From contig OZ038320.1 of the NCBI GenBank assembly GCA_964035795.1, forward strand, positions 30,008,875 to 30,072,874: a DNA stretch of 64,000 nt, read 5' to 3'. Shown here one piece after another: positions 48,466-61,100 of the stretch. This DNA comes from Pterobdella sp. o SKG-2022. Its lineage: Eukaryota; Annelida; Clitellata; Hirudinida; Piscicolidae. Each line of letters starts with the position of its first letter. Position 1 is the first letter of the stretch. The position numbers and the translations under genes are program-made. Under the pieces are notes generated by a model, which was not told where the DNA came from, ran no database searches, and saw nothing but the letters and a program-made list of their open reading frames with translations.

Positions 48466-51400
48466 TTTTTATAAATAAATAGATTTAAATAAGAACGATA
48501 ATTGATTTTAGACTATATTTTCAAAATTTAATATTAAATATATTATTTCTAATACTCATTATTGATTTTTAACGATTATAAAGTCAATATATTTTTACAA
48601 GCGGCTTTCTTTAATTAATAAGCATTATTTTATGTTGTAGTGTTATTGTAAATGCCCGCGTTTGGAAATAAACAAAGATGGGAAACAAGCTAAAAAATAA
48701 CTTTAATGAACTAAGATCAAAGATTAGAATTTTTCATTAATTCATTATTGTTAATTATTTAATAGTTTGGTTTTTTAAAATTAAAGTTTAAGCTGAAAGA
48801 ACATGTTGAGATTCAGTGAATATAACATAAAATACCTAAGTACGATATTTGATATTTTTACATGTCAACTTTTAAAATCATAAAGCTATTTATGAAAAAA
48901 TACGATTTTAATATACAAAATAGATAATAAAAAATTTGAAAATGTGGCATTGATTTGCAATCACAAACATTCCCGTCCTTTATGGCTTTTTCAGACTTTT
49001 GTCGATATTTTTCACCATATAAAACATTCATTCGTGTAAAAACCTCTAACATCAAACATTTTTATGCTTTTTTATTCACTTTGGATGTCGTTTTTAAAAC
49101 AGTTAAAATTTTACTTTATTGTATTGAATTAAATAAAGAATCGGTGGATACACGTTTTGAAAGGAATTGCTGAAAGAACCAATGAATAAAGTTTAATTAG
49201 CCTAATGATCGTTCTAATCCAACCATCCCACATACCAAAACAGTGAATATTTATTCTCTTATTTATGACTTTGCCAGTATTCTCACTCGAAATAATCTTG
49301 AGATTTATTCAAAAAAGAAGCTTTTTTGCTACCTTTTTGCTTATCACAAACCCCATCAAAACAAAATAAGGCATTAGAAATATATTCTTGCGAACAAGCG
49401 TTTTTGAATATATAATCAACCGATTGAAATCGAACAATCGGCAAAAAAACATTCTCAAAAAATCTTGTAAAAAAAATTCTGCAAAAATTTATCGAATATC
49501 GCTTTATTTCATTTACAAAATGGTTTTTACTACATACATAAGGCTCAAACATATTCCAAATTGTAACATTTTGGAAATTCCGACATGTATTCAATAAAGA
49601 TACAAAGGTCACAAATTTTGTTTTGCTTTGAGAAATGCTGTTTGGAATAGAGAAAAAACACGCTTGAAAGGCTATGATAAATGGTTCAATAAGGCAATGC
49701 ATTAAAACGCTAATAAATCAAAATGCAAATTTCGTTAGAAAATACTATCATTGACATAAAATTTACCGATTCAAAATTTATTTTTCCAAAATTTATATTG
49801 AATATATATTTATTATAGTTTAATTTCTTATTATTTCTTACTGTATTGTTCGTAAATTCATTAAAAACATGTGTTATTGTAGTTTGAAATACATTTTCAA
49901 AGCAAACCCTCACGTTTTTTTCTCAACACAATGAACAAAAAAGATGCAAAAACAACTTCACTATCTATTATTAAAAAAACCATAAGATAATAATAATTAC
50001 TTATTAACTTTATATAAATATGTATACAGAAAATAATAGTAACTTATATAAAAATTTCGTCTAATGTCAAGGTTAAATCTATAAGAAGCTTCAACTAAAT
50101 TACGGTTTGAATACCCTTTTCTGAAACCCATGTTTAGTTGTCTCAAAATTTTTGAATTAAAGTGACTATAGAAATATAATTGTAATTAATTTATGTTTTT
50201 TTTCTATTATGACTCTCATTATTATGTTTTTAAGTTATAATCATAATTAATATTTTTATCAAAACCACAAAAGTCATAGTTTTTATTGATATATTTGCTT
50301 CCAGTTCAACCAAACTTTCGAAAAATTAGCAGAACTTTTTGTTTTAGTTATTTATGATCGCTTAAGAACACGTCTCACTTGTTAGAAAAAGGAATTCTCA
50401 ATCGTATTAATCTATCATCTCCCTGTGAGACTGTACCTTATAAAATTAAGATCAAGCTCTGTAGGAGGCAGGATAGCTTTTAAGAGAACTAACTCTGTTT
50501 TCTACACAAGATTCCAATGGTTTAGACTGTCTTTTTGTTTTGAGAGAAGTTGAATTCATTGGTAGTATAGCCCTTATTTGAAACCAATTTATATAAAATT
50601 TTTAAATATTTATTGAATTTTCAAAAATGTTTAAAAAAAAATCCACGAGAGTTTTAGCATACGAATAATGAATAGCTAGAAGATATTATATAGAAGAAAT
50701 AAAGTTAAAAAATAAAGATAAGCTAGATGGATGGCTTGCAAGTGATAAAGCTGATTAGCTTTAATGGTAAAGAATCTATCAGATTTGTAAAATAATATTA
50801 ATTAGTGCAACCATTTTCTATGTTTTACTAATTTATCTCACAATACCTTGCCATAAGTTTTGCGCGTTTTTTTATTTTATCACTCAAAATTTTTTAAAAA
50901 TCTTTATTAAACCTTTCAGTTAAACGCTATTAAATTTCTTTGTTGGTATTAGTCAGCAACTTCTTAATAATAGAACAAAATGAAGAGAGCCAAATTTTTT
51001 GACTGGTTTAACTTTTCCCACTTTTATGCATAGTAATAAAAGGCGCACAGAAAATTAAATTTTACTTTTTATGTAATTGAAATTTCTAAAATAAAGCATT
51101 AATTTGTGTCTGAGACATTACTCGAAAACAAAACGGACAAAACTATCATAAAATCCTATTTTATTTAAACGAAAAGATATATTAAAAGATACAAAAGAAT
51201 ATAAAATTAAACGCTACATCAATAGATACAGCAAAAAATACATCACTCAAACTAATGTTTCTGAACTAAAAAAATTTGTAAAAAACTTAAAATCGGTAAG
51301 AATAATAAAAAAATAATGGTAATACTAATAATGATAAATAAGGATAATAATAATTATAAATAATGATAATAAAAAATAATGATAATAACAATAAATAATA

Positions 51401-52880
51401 ATACCAATAATAATAATAATAAATGATAATAACTGAAAATATAAAAGCTGCTTTCCTTACAATTTCATCATTGTTTGAATGGCGTCAACGGCAGAACTCC
51501 ATTCTACGGCGAACCATTAATTTTTTTTTACAAGATAACATCTAAGGAATACAAAAAACAACTAGTCATCTAAATAGAAAAACTCACCATGGAGAAATAA
51601 AACTAAGTACTTTTGAAACACAAATTTAAACTGTAAAATCCGGTTGAAATGTTAGTTAAGTTATATAATTCTATTATTTTGTCGAGTTATATTTAATTAG
51701 TTATTATATTCCACTCAACTGTTAATGTTATGCTCATGTTTCTTGATATATGTTTCAATGTATTGTAAGACTCTATTGGATTTTAATGCATTTTATTGAA
51801 TAACGTGTTTTCTTGTGATATACTTTGATGGGATATTTTGAGGTATTGTATCGATTGTTCTAATGGTAAATTATATTTAAGAAATTAATTGTATATTATT
51901 ATTATATCACCTTTTATTTAATTGATTTACTTCTATAAATGTATCAACTTGTTTTTAATGGATTTAATAGTATTTCAATGTATTGTGTTTTATTATAATA
52001 AATTTCCAAAACAATTAGAAACTCTTGTCCAATAAGCAGACAGCTTATCAGCTCTGTAACACAGTTCTTTGCTTCTAAATTAAGCTTGTTTTTTGTTATT
52101 AGTTCCAACTTTCCCTGTTTTTTTTGGTTTTATTTTGCTCATAAAACAAACATCATTTGATCTTTGGTGGTGAAATCATTAATCGTGTTAACTAAATGAA
52201 TAAAACAAATGAAGAAAGATGAAAGCAGTTCAGATACCATGGTAAATTTCTTGTGCAACACTGGTATAACTAAGCGAGCATTTAAGGATAACTTTGGAAA
52301 AAATTAATAATTTTATTTATAAATAATTAGGCGCTTGAATATGATTAAAAATGATTCAAAATAGCTGGAAGCCATCAAAGCAACTAGTAATATCACTATG
52401 ACGCAATTTATTTCAATTTGTATAGAGATATTCAATACTTTGTAACATCATCAAACATTTCCCAGATAACGCAAAGAAAATGACAATATAGGGATAAGCT
52501 ATATAATAAAGAATTAGAAACTTTTCATTAAAAATAATCAATATTATATTGTGATAAAATTTTATTCGTAGAAACAGCTGTCAAGTTCCTCAAAATGGCA
52601 TCGAGCTTTGCATAGTCTCCCTTAAAAAAAATTTGTGGCGTTTTGCAAGTGTTTATTTTGAATAATTTTTCTGGCTTCAAAAATGACTCTGTGATGGAAT
52701 TCAAAACCATAAACAATAAATATCAATTATATAAGTAAAACACCCGGAAACCCATCTACATAAATATAAAGTAACTAAAATAAATACTCAAGTTCTGAGT
52801 TTTTAATGATTGTGCGGTAGTAATTCAAGTTGGTTTTACCAAAAAATCTTCGTGCAGTTTGTATTTTATCTTAGTAAATT
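48466..52880. other. Region upstream of EZH2, no supported gene
   Basis: Presumed EZH2 promoter and 5' UTR near 48.5-48.7 kb, then AT-rich DNA with short AAT/GATAAT-rich runs around 51310-51430. The longest frames here show no family motif and no splice-consistent partners. Confidence 0.4.
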
Positions 52881-52884
52881 GCAG

Positions 52885-53180
52885 TTTGTTGTATTGTATT
52901 GTAGTGTAGTGTATTTTATTGTATTATATTTTATTGTATTGTATTTTATTGTATTGTATGGTATTGTATTGTTTTTTATTGTACTGTATTGTATTGTTTT
53001 TTATTGTATTGTATTGTTTTTTATTGTACTGTAATTGTATTGTATTGTAGTGTATTGTATTGTATTATATTGTATTATATTGTATTGTATCTTATTTTAT
53101 TGTATTGTATGGTATTGTATTTTTTTTATTGTACTCTAATTGTATTGTATTGTATTTTTTTTTATTGTACTGTATTGATT
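52885..53180. repeat. Imperfect TTGTA / TTTTA pentanucleotide array
   Basis: About 300 bp of degenerate five-base repeats (TATTG, TATTT, TACTG). Frames running through it read Val-Leu-Tyr-Cys-Ile periodicities and are not genes. Confidence 0.9.
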
Positions 53181-53685
53181 TTTAATGTTTTTTATGTTTT
53201 GTGCTACAGCTTCTAATACATTTCAGGCGTATCTTAGCTCATAAATATGAGTGCTTGAAAGTTATATTTTCTAAAATAATTGGTTGCTCCAACCTAATAA
53301 AAATTTTCAATTTTGTGTTGGAATGGAAACTTAAAGGAACGAAAACTTAGTGAGAGTGTAAGCTCAGATGAATATTTCGTTTGTGGTATGAAGTCATGAA
53401 GTTCCTTTTTGAGTGATGTACAATCTTTTTTGAATTTCTATATGTTAATAATAGATACTCGTAATGTATTGGTTTTTGAATGGTATATTTTAAGCTGAAA
53501 AAAAATTAATATATGTTATATAAATATATTCAATACAAAAAATTAATTAAGATATCTTAATTGATAGAAAAACATTTTTATTACAGAAAATATATTTAAA
53601 TAGAGCTACTAATGTTTCAAGTGAATCTTTTAGAGGTTAAATGCATTTTAACTTAATAGTAAACGCTGTTTCAAACGTTACTTAC

Positions 53686-53761
53686 CTAGGAATACAGAGA
53701 TAAGGTAAGGGTGGAGGCTTGTAGACCGCAAAGATTGCATCATTCAGGCAAAATGAGGAAA
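53686..53761 (-). other. Exon-like segment, unassigned
   Basis: A 76-nt segment bounded by TATCAG on its 5' side and AG|GTAAGT on its 3' side, with an open frame containing NDAIFAVYKPPPLPYLCIP. It has higher GC than its surroundings. No neighbouring exon could be matched. Confidence 0.2.
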
Positions 53762-55492
53762 CTGATACAAAATAAGTAAAAATTAAGAAAAAAATGATTA
53801 ATTAATACTGAAACGTATTTAAAATAGGCGGCCAGAATACATGGAGAATTGCTTTGTAAAATCAAAAAAATTGAATGAAGACTGATATAAAAGAAAAATC
53901 AACAAAGTAATTTTAAAAAAGCAAAAAAGTCGTAAAAAATAATAATAAGAAAAAAGAACAACATTGATAACAAGAATCCAAACTCCACAAGAGAAAACTA
54001 TCAGAACCAGAGAAACAAAATATCACAATCAAAGAGATATACGGCAAATTTATACAAAAAAACAAAAAAATTAAACACAAAAAAACCACTATATCTCAGC
54101 ATAAAAGTATAAAATTATTGTTTGGAAAGATGTCAGAAAGGCGTATAAATCAAGGAATTGATTATATCAGCAAGATAAGGCAAGTTAATAGTCTATAAAA
54201 TAAGTAATTAAGCACAGAATTTTCAATTGGGGAACTCCTTCAGTTATTCACAGTGTATAAACGTTGCAAAAAACTTGGCTTAGGTTTTTCATGCCTTTGA
54301 CCATAGCGTAAATATTAATGAAAATAGAAATGAGAGTAAACGCGTGGGTTTGGTGTATATTATGTTCATATCAATGTAAAGTTTATAGGCTATCATATAT
54401 CATTGCTTATCTTCTTTGTTTATCTTATATAACAAAATAAGTCAATCCAGAAGCAGTTTTGCTTTTTTTTTGAGGGACTATGTTGTTGTTAATACATTTT
54501 GAAGTTAGCGTCACTAAAGTTTCAGATTTCATTTTAGTGGGTAATATGAATTATGGGAATATACGTTAAAATGTTTTATAATTACCGATATAGTTCAGTA
54601 TAATATAATGTATACAAAGAAAAGTCTAACCACAGACCTTCACTTTATGAACTTTACAGAAAAATGTAAAATTTCGGGACTGGTTTTTGATGGTGATAAT
54701 AAAGATATATGAGACCCAAGAATCAAAGACCAAAGACATAAAATCAAAGAAATAAAACAAAAATTAATTAGGAATATAACAGCAAACTCCGATAGCAATT
54801 GTTACATAAAAATAAATTTATTTCCGTGATAATATCTTGAATGTGTTTCAGAAGTTTATGTACCTTTGAAGTACTAAAAAAAATTTAATCAAAATAAAAA
54901 TTTTAGCTAACTACCGTATAAATGTCAATGAAATTATGAAACGAGATTTTATTTGATTATAAAAAAACAACTATAATAAAAAAACTGACCGATGTTTTGC
55001 GGAAAAAAACAAAAAAAAACCTTTGAATAAAAATAAAAAAAAGCTCGAGACAGAAAATATGAAGAATATGAAAAATTCGTAATAAAATAGCAATAATAAT
55101 AAAACAATAATAAATGTGACGTCAGTTGAAAATCTGTAATTACAACAAAATAACCTCAACCTTACATGTCCAAAAAAACCGAGAACTGTAAATAAGAAAT
55201 TGAAAAAACAAAATCTGTACAAATTTATTTTTAGATCTGTGATTCAATAAAAATTTATCAAAAAAAATTGAAAAACAATGAGTAAAAGCAGCTCAAAACT
55301 GATGAAAAGTGGTGATTGATTAGAGAACAGCTTCAAAAGAGACAGTCAAAGTTTAAAAAGTCTCCATACCGGAAGTAAAACACATTTATGAGAAATTATG
55401 TTTGAGTGGATGTATGAAATGAAACGGTATGATGGATGGATTGTGTGGAAACATGATGGATGCAAGACTGAAGAATGCTGAGAGAACTTTGA
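53762..55492. other. AT-rich stretch, nothing supported
   Basis: No exon, RNA gene or clear repeat beyond simple A-rich runs. Confidence 0.4.
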
Positions 55493-55887
55493 ATGAATGA
55501 ATGAATGAATGAATGAATGAATGAATGAATGAATGAATGAATGAATGAATGAATGAATGAATGAATGAATGAATGAATGAATGAATGAATGAATGAATGA
55601 ATGAATGAATGAATGAATGAATGAATGAATGAATGAATGAATGAATGAATGAATGAATGAATGAATGAATGAATGAATGAATGAATGAATGAATGAATGA
55701 ATGAATGAATGAATGAATGAATGAATGAATGAATGAATGAATGAATGAATGAATGAATGAATGAATGAATGAATGAATGAATGAATGAATGAATGAATGA
55801 ATGAATGAATGAATAAATGAGTAAATGAATGAATGAATGAATGAATGAATGAATGAATGAATGAATGAATGAATGAATGAATGAATG
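55493..55887. repeat. (GAAT)n tetranucleotide array
   Basis: About 98 units, interrupted near 55814-55824 by variant units (AATA, GTAA). The minus-strand frame reading Ile-His-Ser-Phe repeats is a by-product. Confidence 0.97.
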
Positions 55888-56542
55888 TTCATAATTTTAA
55901 AATGCATGATAGATGGATGAATTAGTGGAGGAATGCATGTGAGGATGGTGTCTGCAAGTTTACTTGATAGATTAGCTTCGATGAAAAAGGCTACAGAAGA
56001 AATAATACAAAAAAAGCATGTTAAAAAAATAAATTATTGAGATTTTAAAATCTTTCGCAAACTTGAAATAAAATTTTCAAAAGTTTATTTATTAGTCGAT
56101 TATTTATATGCAAAACTTGTGAAAATTTTGAAAGTTTTCCGATGAAAATATTCAACTCTGAGATAATATCTTTTAAAACAAAAGAATGAATAACTTCATT
56201 GCATTTGTTGATACAGAAGTGGATGGACTCGAAACTAGGTGTGCATGAAAAGAGGTATCAACTCAATTTAAAACTAATCAAAATACTTCTCTCTGCAAAA
56301 AGATCCATCGAAAACTAACGCAATTAAATATAACGCTTTGTTGTAATGTGATAAAGTTCTGGGAATATTTGTGGGAATGAACGACTAGCACCAAATGAAT
56401 TGTCTGTGCAGGTACCTGGCATTGGTAGGTGAGTAGCAGTGAGCAGAGGTTATATTTTCGTATCGACAAGCATTCAACTAAGGTGCTGAAGACTAGCTTT
56501 CAAGCCAACTTAATTCTAACCAACTCTTAATCAACAATGGTG

Positions 56543-56546
<4 letters not shown>

Positions 56547-56585
<39 letters not shown>
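56547..56585. repeat. (TA)n microsatellite
   Basis: About 19 TA units in non-coding DNA. Confidence 0.95.
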
Positions 56586-56587
<2 letters not shown>

Positions 56588-57981
56588 AAGAAAAAATTCC
56601 TATTGATGTTTTAATAGCCTTTCATTGAAATCTACCAACATGGAACTCACACACATAATCACAAGCAAGAACAGTAACTTCTAAGTTTTAAAAACATAAA
56701 AATGAAGGCCATAGGCTTAAGGAGAATTGTGAGGGTAGGACTGTGTTGGTTGTCTGCTGGAGCGAAAGTTGTTGATGAAGATGGAGTTAGCCTTTTTTAA
56801 ATCTTTTTTTTTGATTCATCGTTCTCATTCTCTATTATTACTTTTCATGACTTTTAATGATTTTTCATATTAATGCTGATTTTTGATTTTTTGTTCATGT
56901 TTTTTTTGTTTATGTTGTTGCTTTTTTATCAAATATTCAGTGTTATTAATTTCTAAAATGCTTCATTATGAATGCATTTTCCATTTTCATTTTATTCCAT
57001 ATTTAACAAAATTTCTGTAGGCGGTTTAAGATTTGTTAAAAAATCGAAGAACATTTAATCGACGCATAACTCGAAACAAAATTCCACTTAAACAATGATT
57101 TTCGATAAAAAAAAACTAAATCATTTGGTACTTGGGATATTTCTGTAAGCACTGGTTATGAACCGATCCAGGGAGATAAATAAAATTAGATAATGATGGA
57201 GATGATTGATACGGGTGAATTTGTCAGATACTATTGATCATTCCCTTCTAGTTTCAATTTGAAAACGCTTCAATAAACAAAATTGCAGGCAAGCATTAAA
57301 GACGTTCAAATTTATGGGCTTCTAGACTCAAATTTGTCATAAAAATGTATGTATTAATTTCCAAACGTTAGCTTTTCGGGATATCTATCAAGCCTTCATC
57401 ATAAAAATGTTACCAACCAAAGATATTTTTTTTTGATAGGTGTATAATATAAATGTAAATAAACGAGATATTCACATGGGCATTATCTCTTGTTGAAAGC
57501 AGTCGCATTAGTGTAAGAAATCATATGAAAACAATATTTTCTATGAAGACAACACCTTAACAATTGGACCAAATTTAATTTTGTAGTATAACATTAAAGA
57601 ATTGTACTGACATTAGTTATTGATTGCTGAGAAAAATTTGGCACTTTGCCAATAAAACAAGGCTTAATTCGTTCTGGTATAGCTTTCAATTGCAGACTCA
57701 TTAGCCATATTATCGTTTTAATGCTACTCTATTTTTTCCAATTCTTAAACATTTGAAGTTTTGCTTCGTTAAATGATTAGGTAGTTAGTTTTGATTTTGA
57801 ATAAAACGTGTATTGTGAACGCTTTTTTGAACTCTTCTTAGGAACAAATCAAATTGGATTTTTGATTAAATAAAAATTTAATTATAATTCCTTATCATAA
57901 AAACTAAAAAAAAAGATAACTATATGCTTTTTTGAAACAAAAAAATGGTTTAATTTCCCTAGAATACTTTCAACAATTAGT

Positions 57982-58145
57982 TTAATACTTAGTAATGCTA
58001 ATGCCCCGAATGCTGGTCATTACACGCCTGACTAGCGCCACTGAGATACAATACACTACTATCAGGAATAATGCAACCAGCCCTAGTAGAAAAATCAAGA
58101 ATATTTTGGTTTTCATTCGTGGCAGTTGTGATTCTGTGGAAACTT
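57982..58145 (-). CDS. Possible terminal exon or small ORF with one transmembrane helix
   Basis: Minus-strand frame from an acceptor-like CTTCTAG at 58146-58152 to TAA at 57982-57984. An internal ATG at 58114-58116 gives 44 residues. It reads VSTESQLPR, MKTKIFLIFLLGLVALFLI, then VVYCISVALVRRVM and TSIRGISITKY. That is one strong hydrophobic helix of about 22-25 residues followed by basic residues, the pattern of a single-pass or C-terminally anchored membrane protein. I do not recognise a family. No upstream exon was found, and it may be chance. Confidence 0.3.
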
Positions 58146-61100
58146 CTAGAAGTTCACCAGTTCAACCTCATAACTGGCACTTTTAATTTCAAAGAATGGA
58201 AACTTTATTCAAATTTTGAAGGTTAATTGGAGATTGCTTTTGTTTATTTCTGAAAATTTAGTGCAAAAACTGTTTTAGAAAATTTAATTCTATTTTTTAA
58301 ATAATCAAAAATTATCAAAAGATAAGATTCAAAGGGTTCTTTTAAATAAATTAACATTTCAAAAACCCAAATCGATGCCGAGTACAAACCAGTCTATATA
58401 AACTTCTATGAGTCAAAACCCCCACCACCCCGTTTTGTCTGCTCTAGACTCCTTCTATTGATCTTATATTGTTATCATTCATAAATTTTGCTTTTTCATA
58501 GAAATTTTATAAAAAAGAATTAATTTTTTTTCATAAGCTTAATATAATATCGTGAATTAAAAAGCTGTCAAAAAAGGGCTTGTTTGTGAGTGAAAAATCT
58601 CACTTTTTTTCAAAAACATTTCAGAAAAGAGTTTCTTTGATTGTAAGACATTCATTCAATTTTTTGGCTTTTTTTTGGAAAATTTACTTTTTCAGAAGCT
58701 CAACCAAGCGGCGCTTTTTATTATGAAGTGATTATTATGAGTCATAAAGAAAAATGCTTTCAAAAAACTAGCGAAATTGGTGCATAAATAAGGTGTTAAA
58801 AAACATTCAAAAAAATGAAATTTTATCTAAAATATCATCGCATACACACATTAAACTGTGGAGTAATCAGAGGAAAAAAGACACGCCACAGTAAGAAGCA
58901 GTGTTGCCTGATAAAACTTCTAATTAAGGTTGTGCATTTATCTACATGACTTTCGCTACATTTTTCTTGCTCGCTTGTTTTTTCCTTGAATGCTTTCTTT
59001 CCTATATACAGTCTCTTATTGTTTCTGTTTTATAAATATTTCCTATAAAACTTCTTCAATTTTTAAAAATTTCGTCTCAAGTGCAAGTTTTGGTTAATTT
59101 TTCATTGAATTTAAAAAAAATTTGTTCATTAAATTCTCAGTTCACTTTTAAAAAATGCTTCTTGCACCGTTGCATTTTTGTTTTTTGAATTCGCTCAGTG
59201 TTTGAAATAATAATCGAGAAATTTTGTGGTCAATTTTTATGAAATATTCAGAATCTGTACCCAAAGGAATTTGTATTGCCCTGATACGATCATCAAATTA
59301 CTACTTGATTAATTCTGCCAATAGAAGTTGCTTAGCATTTATCTAAACATTTAATCATGGGAAGTACAAAATCTATTCATAAGTTTTCATTCGCTTTCAC
59401 AAATTAAAAATATATATTGTCTTCAGATAAACTCGGCGGATATTCATAAAAGATACTAAATGGCAATAAAGATACCATGAAAAATGGACTTGAATTCTGA
59501 ATCGTTATCAATCTATGTACATTTTTTACAAAACTTTGAATATTTATGGAATAAATCTAAAATTCATCTTTATAAAAGATTTCAGCAATATTTACTCAAT
59601 TTTTTTATTTAAATGCATAACAACCAAGGCAAATAAACTATTATTTTAAAAACCAAACAACTTTCCAAAGAAAATTTTATTTTATAATGATAGAAACAGA
59701 AACACTCAACATAAACACCTCTTTCTCTCACTATTCCCTCGTCTTTTTCCACCATCTCCCTCTTCTCACACAACCATCCACCCTTCTCCCACCACCACCC
59801 TTCTTACCCCACTATTTTCACTTTTGCACTTTTCTAAACAAACCCAGTATAAAATGTTTGAAAGCAAAAAATTCAAAATTTTTAAAAAATCTTCTTTTGC
59901 TATTCGACACTTGAAACCGAGTCAAAAAGTTTGATGAGGTTCATAGAGAAAGAAATTTTCTGAATAAAATAAAAAAGTAGAATAATTTTTTGTACTTTCA
60001 TGCATTCTTAATAAAAAACTTGGAACTAGAATGAATACGAACCTTGGTGCCACTAATAGGAATTAATTCACAAAATAATCACTTCATAATGCACTTTTCT
60101 AACTGGGTTTTTCTTATCTACGTTTATATTTTTTCAATTCTGCCGAAAAATTAGTATTCAGTGAGTCGGCAGTCTTCATGAGATTTTCAAAATTATTTCC
60201 CCAAAAGCACTTATTCAACTTTTCTTTTTATAGGATTTTCTCTACATTTCATAGACATTCAATGTTATTTATTCGGTTTTTTTTATTTTTTTGAAGTCCA
60301 GTAGCCGCCACATAACCATGCCGTCTCAATAAGATTTAAGTAATTAATGGACATATTCATAAAATATTAGTTGAAGCCTTTATACATTATTTTCCATCTA
60401 TATTATAAACCGCCAGTAAGCCTATATCAAATGGTTTTATAAGTATATTCGGGACGATTAAGTAGGTTAGCAACCCTTATTCATATAGTGATGTCGTTAA
60501 CATTATTATTGTCTTATCTGCCATAAGCACCCTCTTCATCATACTTCTTCCCAAGTGCTTCTCATCCATAAAGACGCAGGGAGTCTTAAATGCAGCATCC
60601 CTGCATAAGAGCTTGAATGAGTTTTAAACAGCAAATGATAAACTACAATACAAATTTCAAATAAAAATCCATAAATTCTTGTTTGTAATTTATTAAGAAA
60701 ATTTTATGTATTGAAATATACATAAATATATATATATATATTGAATCTGAGACAAAACAATGGAGAAATCTGTCAATGGAACACGATAAACTATATAGCT
60801 AACATTGTTCAGCATTATGCTTAGAAGGGAAATGTTTTTGAAAATATTTAATCAAAAATTTGGAAGAATTTTATGTTAGAGTAGGTTACAAAATGCATAA
60901 AAATTATAAATCAAATTTTGATGAGTTTTGGTTATTGTTTTAAAAATAAATATAAAATTGGTTAATAGATAATTTTGTTTTTTAATTAAAATAAAATTTA
61001 AAATTTGATGTTTTTTAATTCTTAAGCTGAACACTGATAAATTTTCAGTTATTTTCCATGATCTACAATTTAATTTAATTTTTCCCCAATTTAAACACAT

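Noticed and set aside
49283..49913. 139- and 67-codon frames upstream of EZH2
   Set aside because: No recognisable motif, composition like the surrounding AT-rich DNA, and overlapping frames on both strands.
52528..52716. 62-codon minus-strand frame (FFKGDYAKLDAILRNL)
   Set aside because: Faintly like a LINE segment but too short to classify; no partner motifs nearby.
52810..53216. Two frames rich in Val-Leu-Tyr-Cys-Ile
   Set aside because: By-product of the TATTG/TATTT pentanucleotide array.
55386..55907. 173-codon frame of Ile-His-Ser-Phe repeats
   Set aside because: It is the translation of a (GAAT)n array; the period of four bases always gives a four-residue cycle.
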